From contig NZ_CP040442.1 of NCBI RefSeq assembly GCF_015191005.1, positions 992,001 to 1,056,000 on the forward strand: a DNA stretch of 64,000 nucleotides. Reading direction: 5' to 3'. Positions 1 to 9,584 of the stretch are shown here, piece after piece. Positions within the stretch are counted from its first letter, which is position 1. Each line of letters opens with the position of its first letter. A model generated the notes under the pieces. It made no database searches. It was given only the letters and a program-made list of their open reading frames with translations, and was not told the origin of the DNA. The translations under genes were made by a program, and so were the position numbers. Source of the DNA: Kaistella flava (ex Peng et al. 2021) (GTDB lineage Bacteria > Bacteroidota > Bacteroidia > Flavobacteriales > Weeksellaceae).

Positions 1-123
1 CAAAATCTGTCCAAAGAACAAAAAGATTTTTTCGAAAAGCAGATGGCAAATGGTGAAATGCAAGCTGAACCATCGGGAAAGGAAAAAACTTTTTTCGACA
101 AGGTTAGGGACTTGTTTGACTAA
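1..123 (+). CDS. C-terminal end of an unidentified protein (partial)
   Basis: An open frame enters from the left edge and ends at the TAA at 121-123. The 40 visible residues are charged and end in KVRDLFD. A strong terminator hairpin follows immediately, which supports this being a real gene end. Too little is visible to name the family. Confidence 0.6.
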   Translation, partial: QNLSKEQKDFFEKQMANGEMQAEPSGKEKTFFDKVRDLFD

Positions 124-129
124 AAATAA

Positions 130-163
130 AAAAAGGGATTTCGAAAGGAATCTCTTTTTTATT
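130..163 (+). terminator. Rho-independent terminator of the left-edge gene
   Basis: An 11-bp stem (AAAGGGATTTC at 132-142 pairing with 147-157, G-U pairs included) closes a GAAA loop and is followed by a T run. It lies 8 bp after the stop codon. Confidence 0.8.
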
Positions 164-166
164 TAA

Positions 167-303
167 AACCACAAAAGTTACAAAAGCTTTATTCTAAAAG
201 GCAAATTCAAAAGGTTACAAAAGATGAATACAATCTGGATTTTACTTTTTGCAAACTTTTGAATAACTAGTTTTAACGTTTAACTTTTGTCACTTTTACG
301 GTT
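167..303. repeat. Intergenic element with ~20-bp imperfect terminal inverted repeats
   Basis: The left end, AACCACAAAAGTTACAAAAG at 167-186, matches the reverse complement of 284-303 at 17 of 20 positions. Related ends occur at 6062, 27622/27734 and 37638. No protein is encoded inside. It looks like a small non-coding MITE- or REP-like element, which is an inference. Confidence 0.5.
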
Positions 304-356
304 AATATCTTTATGCTTTTAGATAGTTATTATTGATGTGATTTTTAAAAATACTT

Positions 357-968
357 TTATTTATTCTTAAAACTACAGAAGAGAAAGTTTTGCGTTGTTC
401 CAAAAGGTGTTTCGTGATCTTCAAGAATAGAATCTATCTTTTCAAAATTATTTTTGAACGTTGACGTCAATTTTTCTTTACTATATTGACTGATTTCTAA
501 ACCACTGCATTTTAATGGTCCATTTTCTGAAAATGTTCCAATGACCAAATAACCATTAACTGCTTTTTCTACAATTGATTTGTATTTCTCGATTTCTGCT
601 TCAGTAGTTAAAAAATGAAAAGCGGCGCGATCGTGCCAGATATCATAAATTTCTGTCGGTTCAAAATCCAGAATATCGCTGACAATCCAAGTTACTTTTT
701 TTGCTTTTTCACCTAAACGTACTTTTGCTTTCTCAAAGGATTTTTCAGAAATATCGAGAACGGTAATATTTTTAAAACCTTGATCAATTAAATAATCAAC
801 GAGTTTACTATCTCCGCCACCGATATCAATAATCTTAGCTGATTTATCTAATCCAAAAGATCCTATAAAAGCTAAAGAAGTTTTTGGGATTTCTTGCGTC
901 CAACTTACTTCATCAGGATTTTTGGTTTCGTAAACGGTTTCCCAATGTTTTTTTCTGTCTAAATTCAT
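357..968 (-). CDS. Class I SAM-dependent methyltransferase
   Basis: The 203-residue protein has a Rossmann-type SAM site: motif I IIDIGGGDSKLVDYL, then an acidic VLDIS strand end, then VSDILDF. It begins with MNLDRKKHWETVY, a usual opening for this family of small-molecule methyltransferases, so the ATG at 968 is preferred. An in-frame ATG at 1043 would add 25 Asn/Lys-rich residues and cannot be excluded. Substrate is unknown. It runs convergently toward the left-edge gene and shares its direction with the GlcG-like gene upstream, about 100 bp away. Confidence 0.8.
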   Translation of the reverse strand: MNLDRKKHWETVYETKNPDEVSWTQEIPKTSLAFIGSFGLDKSAKIIDIGGGDSKLVDYLIDQGFKNITVLDISEKSFEKAKVRLGEKAKKVTWIVSDILDFEPTEIYDIWHDRAAFHFLTTEAEIEKYKSIVEKAVNGYLVIGTFSENGPLKCSGLEISQYSKEKLTSTFKNNFEKIDSILEDHETPFGTTQNFLFCSFKNK

Positions 969-1070
969 TTGTGTATTATTGAAATTCAATTTCTTTCCTG
1001 TTTGAAAATTTCCCTTTAAAAAAGATAAAAAGTTGATTTTCATTTTAAAGTGAAGAACAAATTTAAATCA

Positions 1071-1565
1071 TTATTTTGATACTTTAAATCCTAAATTTTC
1101 AACTGATTTTTTGGCGATATTGTGGTCGTTCTCACCACTTCCACCACCGGAAACTCCAACACTTCCAATCAAGTCGCCATCTTTAAAAATAGGCATTCCT
1201 CCACCCAACAATAAAAGTTCCGGTAAAGTATTAAGGTTGCGGGCATCTTTACTTTTTGCAGCGTTATTCATTAAGTCCCAAGACGCCGTTTTAGTAGAAA
1301 ATGAAGTGTATGCCTTTCTACGAGATGCTTCTGTATTATGAGGTCCAACATTGTCTCCTTTTAATAACAATAAAACAACTCCGGAATTATTCAAAACTGC
1401 TATTGAAACTTTCTTGTCTAATTTCTGAGCTTCGGCATTGGCTTCTTTTGCTAATCGCATAGCTCCTTCTTGATTGAGTGAATTTGATTTTTCAATATAT
1501 TGAGCTGATAACATAAAACTCAACATTAATAACAATAGACTGAAAATATTTTTTTTGATATTCAT
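1071..1565 (-). CDS. GlcG/HbpS-family heme-binding-like secreted protein
   Basis: The protein has 164 residues. Residues 1-21 form a signal peptide (lysines, a Leu-rich core, then SAQ), so it is exported. The rest matches the DUF336 GlcG/HbpS fold: the conserved stretch KKVSIAVLNNSGVVLLL, the NTEASRRKAYT segment, and the Gly-rich GGGMPIF and GSVGVSGG loops. Family members bind heme or small organic ligands. The ligand here cannot be told. It probably has its own promoter at 1615-1622. Confidence 0.8.
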   Translation of the reverse strand: MNIKKNIFSLLLLMLSFMLSAQYIEKSNSLNQEGAMRLAKEANAEAQKLDKKVSIAVLNNSGVVLLLLKGDNVGPHNTEASRRKAYTSFSTKTASWDLMNNAAKSKDARNLNTLPELLLLGGGMPIFKDGDLIGSVGVSGGGSGENDHNIAKKSVENLGFKVSK

Positions 1566-1614
1566 AATTCGATATTTTTATTAGATTCTTACAATTAAAA
1601 TCTATTTAAAGAAG

Positions 1615-1622
1615 CAAAAATA
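1615..1622 (-). promoter_or_regulatory. Bacteroidota -7 element for the GlcG-like gene
   Basis: TATTTTTG on the minus strand fits TAnnTTTG and lies about 50 bp before the ATG at 1565. No clear TTG -33 element was found. Confidence 0.4.
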
Positions 1623-1761
1623 CAATAAAGTCTAACCGTGGAATTCTTTTAAAATAAATAGGTATCATAGATAAAAGAAATAGCTTGACATTACACATCT
1701 ATTTGGATTTCATAGCGGTAACAAATCGTGCGAAACCATTCCAAATTCGCCTAAAATTCAC

Positions 1762-1769
1762 TACTTTTG
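1762..1769 (+). promoter_or_regulatory. Bacteroidota -7 element for icd
   Basis: TACTTTTG (TAnnTTTG) followed by T lies 35 bp before the isocitrate dehydrogenase ATG. A -33 TTG at the usual spacing is not obvious. Confidence 0.5.
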
Positions 1770-1792
1770 TGCTTGCTTAATTTTATAATTAA

Positions 1793-4024
<2,232 letters not shown>

Positions 4025-4060
4025 TTAGTATTTTTAACAAGATACATTTTATATAAATTG

Positions 4061-4094
4061 AAAACACTCTCCAGTTTTGGGGAGTGTTTTTGTA
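4061..4094 (+). terminator. Rho-independent terminator after icd
   Basis: AACACTCTCC at 4063-4072 pairs with GGGGAGTGTT at 4079-4088 (one G-U), flanked by A and T tracts, 37 bp after the stop. Confidence 0.85.
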
Positions 4095-4131
4095 TTATCA
4101 ATCAGCATTTTACAATGAGATTAAATTTCAT

Positions 4132-4139
4132 TACTTTTG
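4132..4139 (+). promoter_or_regulatory. -7 element for the lipoprotein gene at 4161
   Basis: TACTTTTG (TAnnTTTG) lies 21 bp before the ATG at 4161. A possible TTG start at 4137 lies inside this element, which argues against translation beginning there. Confidence 0.5.
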
Positions 4140-4160
4140 TTTAAACTAAAAATTCATACC

Positions 4161-4778
4161 ATGAAAAAACTAATGATGACGACGGCCATTCTAATGCTTG
4201 TCGCCTGTTCCAAAGAAGAAAAAGTCAAGAACGAGAAAACTGGCAGTTTGTCGGATCTTGTTTCAAGTGCAAAAGACTATAGCAAGGTGAGCAGTTCTAT
4301 GCAGGACGTGACCAAAAACATTGAAAATTTAAAGAATATTCCGCCGCTTACTAATGATGAATTGAAAGCCGTTTTACCCGAACAATTGTTGGGCTTAAAA
4401 AGAAAGGAACTTTCAGTTGGTGACAACGCTATGATGAATTTATCAACAGCAGAAGCTAAATATTCAGATGAAGCTAATAAGCGAATTAAAGTAGAAATTA
4501 TCGACGGTGCCGGTGAGACTGGAAGCGCCATGGTTTCTATCATGATAATGGGACTGAATGTGAATAAAGAGAAAACTACCGAAACTGGTTTTGAAAAAAG
4601 CACTGAAATCAATGGAGCAAAATCCATTATTTCTGAAAATAAAAGTGGGGATAGAATCACTTCTAAAATTGAGACCGTCTTAAAAAACCGCTATTTATTA
4701 ACCGTAAGTGCAGATGGTTTTTCTTATGATGAATTACAAAAAGTGTTGGGAGAACTTAATACTTCTGCTTTAAAATAA
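4161..4778 (+). CDS. Hypothetical lipoprotein
   Basis: The 205-residue protein opens with MKKLMMTTAILMLVAC, a lipoprotein signal peptide with lipobox LVAC; Cys16 would be lipidated. The mature part is acidic and basic without recognised motifs; the middle alternates strand-like segments (KVEIIDGAGETGSAMVSIMI). No catalytic signature is seen. It stands alone between icd and the convergent sigma-factor operon, with its own promoter and a shared terminator at 4801. Function unknown. Confidence 0.8.
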   Translation: MKKLMMTTAILMLVACSKEEKVKNEKTGSLSDLVSSAKDYSKVSSSMQDVTKNIENLKNIPPLTNDELKAVLPEQLLGLKRKELSVGDNAMMNLSTAEAKYSDEANKRIKVEIIDGAGETGSAMVSIMIMGLNVNKEKTTETGFEKSTEINGAKSIISENKSGDRITSKIETVLKNRYLLTVSADGFSYDELQKVLGELNTSALK

Positions 4779-4800
4779 ATTTCATTTCGATTATAAAATA

Positions 4801-4834
4801 AAAACTTCCTGAATTGCTCGGGAAGTTTTGTTTG
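4801..4834. terminator. Bidirectional terminator between convergent genes
   Basis: A 12-bp stem (AAAACTTCCTGA with TCGGGAAGTTTT, one wobble) has A tracts on the left and T tracts on the right. It can serve both the lipoprotein gene and the minus-strand operon ending at 4875. Confidence 0.75.
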
Positions 4835-4874
4835 TTTAAACCTTCAAAGTTTTAATTATAATTAATTTTTAAAA

Positions 4875-5468
4875 CTATTTCAAATTCTTCGTTATCTGTG
4901 TAATTTGAGAAATATATTTTCCGTAATATCTTTTAAACCACCAGGTTCCAACAAAGTAAAGCAATAATAAAGTGAATAAACATAACCCTAAAAAGGTTAA
5001 TATAAATTCTAATCCCTGAATACTTTTTAGGCTGGGAGTAAACTCAAAAATTAACAACATTTCGCAAACAACAAATGGTACGAATGAAATGTAAAATGAT
5101 AGATAATACTGCTTATTTAATTTGAATTGATATCCGAGTTCTCTTAAACTATCTGCGGTATTAAAGTCAACTGCAGTTAAGTTTTTGTACAAATTAAAAA
5201 ATTTAAAAAAGTAGAAACTCGTCACCAACATCTGAGCGGAAACCAGAGTAATTACATAGACTTTAAACTTGAAAATGTACATGTCTTTTAATGCAAAGAA
5301 AACAATGATTAAAAGAAACATCACCGCAGTTGACCAAAACTCCGTTCGCATATTTTTACGAATTTTTCCCAGCGGAAGATGAATTTCTTTTTGTTTTTCT
5401 GTAGAGATTTCTGGAGTTTCAGTTACCTCTTCTTTACCCCAAATATTTTTAAGTTGATCTAATTCCAT
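4875..5468 (-). CDS. Membrane protein encoded with an ECF sigma factor
   Basis: The 197-residue protein has a short cytoplasmic N-terminus (MELDQLKNIWGKEE) and about four membrane segments near residues 46-65, 70-92, 124-146 and 155-178. Its start lies 10 bp after the stop of the sigma-factor gene, so the two form an operon. Proteins opening with this MELDxLKNIW stretch often accompany ECF sigma factors in Bacteroidota and may act as membrane anti-sigma factors. That role is inferred from position only; no zinc anti-sigma motif (HxxxCxxC) is visible. Confidence 0.7.
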   Translation of the reverse strand: MELDQLKNIWGKEEVTETPEISTEKQKEIHLPLGKIRKNMRTEFWSTAVMFLLIIVFFALKDMYIFKFKVYVITLVSAQMLVTSFYFFKFFNLYKNLTAVDFNTADSLRELGYQFKLNKQYYLSFYISFVPFVVCEMLLIFEFTPSLKSIQGLEFILTFLGLCLFTLLLLYFVGTWWFKRYYGKYISQITQITKNLK

Positions 5469-5478
5469 GATGTTGAAT

Positions 5479-5964
5479 TTAAATAAGTTGTTTTAGTTTT
5501 TCCTTTGCACGATTCAGTTTTACTCTTGCATTCACTTCTGTGATTCCCATATTTTCTGCAATCTCTTTACCTGAATAATCCTGTAGATAATAAAATATCA
5601 ATGCTTTATCAATTTCATTTAATTGTTGAATTGCTTTGTACATTACTGCGAGTTTCTTTTCCTGATCATCATCGTAATCATCAGCAACAATCTTAAAATT
5701 TTCGACTTCATCATTTTTAATAAAACTTCGCTTCTTTTCTGATTTCAAAAATATAATCGCCGTATTTAAAGCAACTCGATATAGCCAAGTTGAAAACTGA
5801 CTTTTCGCTTCAAAAGTTGGATAGGCTTTCCAAACCTGAAAAGTAATCTCCTGGAATAAATCTTTTTGGTCGTCGAAATTATCCATGTACATTTTAGAAA
5901 TCTTAAAAATAACACCCCGGTGCTTTTCTATTTTTTCTAAAAATTCTTTTTCTAATGAAGACAT
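5479..5964 (-). CDS. RNA polymerase sigma factor, ECF subfamily
   Basis: The 161-residue protein has sigma-70 region 2 (DLFQEITFQVWKAYPTFE, with the RVALNTAI helix) and region 4 (AIQQLNEIDKALIFYY, then the helix-turn-helix YSGKEIAENMGITEVNARVK). It lacks regions 1 and 3, as in ECF factors. The ATG at 5964 is preferred over an in-frame TTG at 5982. It should direct RNA polymerase to a small set of promoters under control of the co-transcribed membrane protein. The signal is unknown. Confidence 0.9.
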   Translation of the reverse strand: MSSLEKEFLEKIEKHRGVIFKISKMYMDNFDDQKDLFQEITFQVWKAYPTFEAKSQFSTWLYRVALNTAIIFLKSEKKRSFIKNDEVENFKIVADDYDDDQEKKLAVMYKAIQQLNEIDKALIFYYLQDYSGKEIAENMGITEVNARVKLNRAKEKLKQLI

Positions 5965-5982
5965 ATTTGGGTAATCTAACAA

Positions 5983-6290
5983 GTTAGTATCGATTGGAAA
6001 TATTTGTTACAGAAAACTTTAAACTTTAAATATAATGAACATTAGATGAAACAATTAATTTAACCACAAAGTCACAAAAACGCTACGCATGCTTAAGATA
6101 ATCATCTTCTTCTAAAGATGCTCACAAAGTTGAAAATCTAAAGATTTTCAGAGCTTTTGTTTTCTTTTCAATATATCGAATTTACTTAAGACATTATAAC
6201 TTGCCTTTTATGACTTAAATTTTTAATTTCACTTAAATAAGTTCTAGCTAAAACCAGTTATTGTTAATTACGCACAAGATCCAAAAACTA
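5983..6290. other. Gene-free spacer with a repeat fragment
   Basis: The ~380-bp spacer 5983-6362 carries a copy of the AACCACAAAGTCACAAAAAC repeat at 6062-6081 and a small hairpin, GAAAATCT AA AGATTTTC, near 6133-6150. It also holds the terminator at 6291. No open frame with coding character was seen. Confidence 0.6.
6062..6081 (+). repeat. Single copy of the AACCACAAAAGTCACAAAAG repeat
   Basis: AACCACAAAGTCACAAAAAC closely resembles the element ends at 167, 27622 and 37638. A clear partner end was not found, so this copy may be decayed. Confidence 0.45.
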
Positions 6291-6326
6291 AAAACCCTTT
6301 CTGCAACAAAGCAAAAAGGGTTTTAT
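6291..6326 (-). terminator. Rho-independent terminator of the pseudouridine synthase gene
   Basis: AAAACCCTTT at 6291-6300 pairs perfectly with AAAGGGTTTT at 6315-6324, with a short inner TGC/GCA stem. It lies 37 bp beyond the minus-strand stop codon. Confidence 0.75.
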
Positions 6327-6362
6327 ATTTCTAAATTCCTTTAATTTTATTTAAAGAAAAAT

Positions 6363-7454
6363 TTATATCATTTTCAAAGTATTCACTTCTAAATCAGTTA
6401 AGATTCTCCAGTGTCCACGTTTGATATTTTTCTTGGTTAATCCTGCAAACAAAACTCGATCAAGCAATTCAACTTCATAACCTAATTTTGTGAAGATACG
6501 ACGCACTACTCTATTCCAACCAATACTCAATTCGATTCCGATTTCATTTTTCGGTTTTCCTTCGATGTAAGAAATACTGTCAACTTCGGCAATTCCTTCT
6601 TCCAAACGAATTCCTTCCTGAATCATATTTAAGTCAGCTCTGTCTAATTTACGATCCAAAGTAACATGATAGATTTTCTTCATTGCAAAAGATGGATGCG
6701 TCAATTTCTTAGTCATGTGACCATCGTTGGTCAACAAGATCACTCCGGTTGTAGAACGGTCTAATCTTCCCACTGGGAACAATCGGTAAGGTGATGCATT
6801 CGCAACTAAATCCAAAACAGTTTTTCTTGCTTTATCGTCTTTCGTAGTAGAAATATATCCTTTTGGTTTATTCAATAAAACGTAAACTGGTTTCTCTGGC
6901 GTAATTCCCTGTCCGTCGAAAACAACTCTATCGGTTTTCTGAACTTGGTAACCCATTTCAGTTACTGGCTTTCCGTTTACTTCTACCAACCCTTGCGTAA
7001 TCAAATCATCTGCTTCTCTACGAGAACAAATTCCTGAATTAGCGATGTATTTATTTAAACGGATTGATTCTTTTGGAGTTTCTTTCGCCAATTTATCAAA
7101 CCTTCTTTTTTGAACAAAAGAACGGGTTTTCTCAGCTTCATCAACTGGAACGAAAGGTTTCTTGTACGGTTTTTTTACTCCAGATTTTGTAGGGCTTTTG
7201 TCAAAAGATTTTCCAATTCTTTTTCCCATCTTTCTAGAAGGTGCTTTATCAAAAGTTTTTTCGTAAGATTTTGCTTCCGATTGGGACATTAGTCTCGGTT
7301 CTCTTGGCGCTTTCGGTTCTTTTGGAGCCTTTTTCTCATCTGGTTTTTCATCACGGGGACGAGCAGATTTTGTTGCGCGTGGCTTCACGGAACTTCCTGA
7401 ATTAGAAATTTTGCTTATGCGTGGCTTCTTATTACCATAACTATCTCTGCTCAT
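6363..7454 (-). CDS. 23S rRNA-type pseudouridine synthase (RsuA/RluB/E/F family)
   Basis: The enzyme isomerises a uridine of rRNA. In 363 residues it has a Lys/Arg/Pro/Ser-rich, probably disordered N-terminus (1-128), an S4 RNA-binding domain (IRLNKYIANSGICSRREAD, about 131-175), and the catalytic domain with GRLDRSTTGVILLTNDG, whose Asp232 is the expected nucleophile. RluB-like is the closest guess. The basic extension is typical of Bacteroidota homologues and probably helps RNA binding. The gene is followed by the terminator at 6291. Confidence 0.88.
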   Translation of the reverse strand: MSRDSYGNKKPRISKISNSGSSVKPRATKSARPRDEKPDEKKAPKEPKAPREPRLMSQSEAKSYEKTFDKAPSRKMGKRIGKSFDKSPTKSGVKKPYKKPFVPVDEAEKTRSFVQKRRFDKLAKETPKESIRLNKYIANSGICSRREADDLITQGLVEVNGKPVTEMGYQVQKTDRVVFDGQGITPEKPVYVLLNKPKGYISTTKDDKARKTVLDLVANASPYRLFPVGRLDRSTTGVILLTNDGHMTKKLTHPSFAMKKIYHVTLDRKLDRADLNMIQEGIRLEEGIAEVDSISYIEGKPKNEIGIELSIGWNRVVRRIFTKLGYEVELLDRVLFAGLTKKNIKRGHWRILTDLEVNTLKMI

Positions 7455-7473
7455 GTTCTGAAAAATTTATCTG

Positions 7474-7481
7474 CAAAGATA
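7474..7481 (-). promoter_or_regulatory. -7 element for the pseudouridine synthase gene
   Basis: TATCTTTG on the minus strand fits TAnnTTTG, 19 bp before the ATG at 7454. Confidence 0.5.
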
Positions 7482-7606
7482 AGCTATTTTTTATTTGTTT
7501 AAATGCGACAATGCAATAAGATAGGAACTAAATTTTATAATTTTCTAAAATTTAATACTGAAGAAAATAGTGTTCGTTAGAAAAGTTCTAAAAAGGAGGT
7601 TCTATT

Positions 7607-8503
7607 TCAGAAAAAATAATACTGATTAATTCCATTGGCCAGCATCGAAATAATACCAACGAAAATCCAGATTCTTAACATATTCAAATTGGCGAACTTC
7701 GAATATTTGGTTTGGTTTAAAACTAAAAACACCGCTATAATTTGAATAAAAATACTGGCTGCAAAATAATAACTCATTATGCTGTGCAAGCCCATTTTTA
7801 AAATTATTAATCCAGAAGAAACTTGTGCAAAAATCAGAAGTATAACAATAACAGTGCGTGAAATTGCAGAACTGAAATAATTCGGAATGGTGTAATAGCC
7901 AAAAATTTTATCAGCATTTTTTGTTAAAGTATCTTTTAAAACATCAATAATTAAAAGCATTACAAAAATAAAAATGGACATTAAAAAGATTTGAAGTGAG
8001 AAAGTTTTGTAGTAAAATAACATTCCAAAAAATGGATAGAGCGATAAACTAACAAAAGTTAGATTGTTAATAATCAACAGTTTACTTAATTTATGACTAT
8101 AAAACCACATCAGAAACTGATAGATTAAAAAGAAGAAAAAAACCCGCATCGAAATTATTCCGGCAATTCCTAATGAGAATGTATTCAGTACAATATAAGC
8201 GTACAGGAAATATTTTTGTTTAAGGAAATTTTGAACTCTTGTCCGGAACGGTTTTGTAACGCGATCTTTTTCGCGATCGTAGAATTGATTGATGATTCCG
8301 CCGGCAAGAATACTTAAAATACAACACAGAATAATACCGTGAACCTTGAAATCGAAGACGAAATTTCGTAAACTTTCTTCTTGATTAAAAAGGAAAAAAG
8401 TAGAAACATATAAAGCGAAAGTAAGTAGTAAAGCCACGAAAACCCGTGCGCCCATGAGAAAGGCAATGAACTGTGAAAACCGATAAAATAAGGGATTTTT
8501 CAT
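7607..8503 (-). CDS. UbiA-family prenyltransferase
   Basis: The 298-residue integral membrane protein has about eight hydrophobic segments. The first Asp-rich motif is NQFYDREKD (N72, D76, D80), which fits the NxxxDxxxD prenyl-diphosphate/Mg site. A second region has DVLKD (D187, D191). Such enzymes attach a polyprenyl chain to an acceptor. In flavobacteria homologues beside mevalonate-pathway kinases are often labelled geranylgeranylglycerol-phosphate geranylgeranyltransferase, but the acceptor is unproven. The ATG at 8503 is chosen; a longer frame from 8671 would run back into the kinase gene. Confidence 0.75.
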   Translation of the reverse strand: MKNPLFYRFSQFIAFLMGARVFVALLLTFALYVSTFFLFNQEESLRNFVFDFKVHGIILCCILSILAGGIINQFYDREKDRVTKPFRTRVQNFLKQKYFLYAYIVLNTFSLGIAGIISMRVFFFFLIYQFLMWFYSHKLSKLLIINNLTFVSLSLYPFFGMLFYYKTFSLQIFLMSIFIFVMLLIIDVLKDTLTKNADKIFGYYTIPNYFSSAISRTVIVILLIFAQVSSGLIILKMGLHSIMSYYFAASIFIQIIAVFLVLNQTKYSKFANLNMLRIWIFVGIISMLANGINQYYFF

Positions 8504-8573
8504 AGACCGTAAAGTCACAAACTGCTTAATTAAAATTGAATTTTGATTGGTGGCTTTGGACTTTAAAAATGAT

Positions 8574-9500
8574 CTAAAACCTGTAAATAACTTCTTTGTG
8601 AAAACCTTCAAGCATTTTTTCTGCTTTTTTGTAATCTTTGGTAAAGCCCAAAATATAACCGCCACCGCCACTTCCGCAGAGTTTTAGGTAATACGCATTG
8701 GTATCTAAACCTTTTTTCCAGGCATTATAAATACTTTCGGGAATCATCGGTTTGAAATGTTCGTATGCCCAAACTGAAAGACTCTTTAAATTCCTAAAAA
8801 GTGGCGTCATTTCTTTTTTCAGGAAAGCATCAATACAAGCATTATTGTAACGGATAAACTCTTCTTTCATCGTTTTACGGAAACCCTCAGTCTTCATTTT
8901 CTCGAAGAAGATTTGAACCATCGGTCCAGTTTCTCCAGTCATTCCAGAATCAATTAAGAAAATCGCTCCTTTACCTTCATGACTTGCCGGCACAGAAACC
9001 TTATCTACACTGTCTCTGCTTTCAATAAGAATCGGAAGATTCATATAACAGATCAGTGGATCAATTCCTGAACTTTTTCCGTGAAAATAACTTTCCATTT
9101 GACCGAAAATTGTTCGAAGATTTTTAAGCTCATCTTTAGAAACTTGTTCTGGCTGATAACTTTTGATCGAATATTTTTCAAAAATAGCAGCAACCAAAGC
9201 ACCGGAACTTCCAACTCCATATCCTTGCGGAATATTAGAATCGAAAAATAATCCTTTTTTAATGTCTTTTATGAACTTAGAAATATTAAGTTGAAATATT
9301 TCTGGAAGTTGTAAATCTTTTAAATATTCTGAATACTTTAAAAGCGAATCATTTGATTTCTTCTCAAAATCGCTCTCCAAATCAGAGAATTTCAAAGTTC
9401 CTTTATAAAAACTATACGGTAAAGTAAGCCCTTGCGAATCTTCGATAATACCGTATTCGCCGAACAAAAGAATCTTTGCGTAAAATAAAGGGTTGGTCAT
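8574..9500 (-). CDS. GHMP kinase, mevalonate-kinase-like
   Basis: The 308-residue kinase has the GHMP opening AKILLFGEYGIIE (8-20), the phosphate-binding loop IPQGYGVGSSGALVAA (90-105) and the C-terminal LCGSGGGGYILGF motif. These fit mevalonate kinase, which phosphorylates mevalonate for isoprenoid synthesis; Flavobacteriia generally use that pathway. It lies upstream of the UbiA-like gene in the same direction (70-bp gap), which suggests isoprenoid supply and use are joined. Phosphomevalonate kinase is a less likely alternative. Confidence 0.8.
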   Translation of the reverse strand: MTNPLFYAKILLFGEYGIIEDSQGLTLPYSFYKGTLKFSDLESDFEKKSNDSLLKYSEYLKDLQLPEIFQLNISKFIKDIKKGLFFDSNIPQGYGVGSSGALVAAIFEKYSIKSYQPEQVSKDELKNLRTIFGQMESYFHGKSSGIDPLICYMNLPILIESRDSVDKVSVPASHEGKGAIFLIDSGMTGETGPMVQIFFEKMKTEGFRKTMKEEFIRYNNACIDAFLKKEMTPLFRNLKSLSVWAYEHFKPMIPESIYNAWKKGLDTNAYYLKLCGSGGGGYILGFTKDYKKAEKMLEGFHKEVIYRF

Positions 9501-9523
9501 AGTTTATAATCTGTTTTCCTTTG

Positions 9524-9550
9524 CAAATATACGAAATTTCTGAATATCAA
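9524..9550 (-). promoter_or_regulatory. Promoter of the GHMP kinase-UbiA unit
   Basis: On the minus strand a TTG (9550-9548) is followed after 16 bp by TATATTTG (9531-9524), close to the Flavobacterium consensus TTG-N17-23-TAnnTTTG. The ATG is 23 bp downstream. Confidence 0.55.
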
Positions 9551-9584
9551 TAAATTACTTATTAAAATAGGAATTTCGTATTAA

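Noticed and set aside
4137..4160. N-terminal extension of the lipoprotein from a TTG at 4137
   Set aside because: The TTG lies inside the promoter -7 element, and the ATG at 4161 gives a proper lipoprotein signal.
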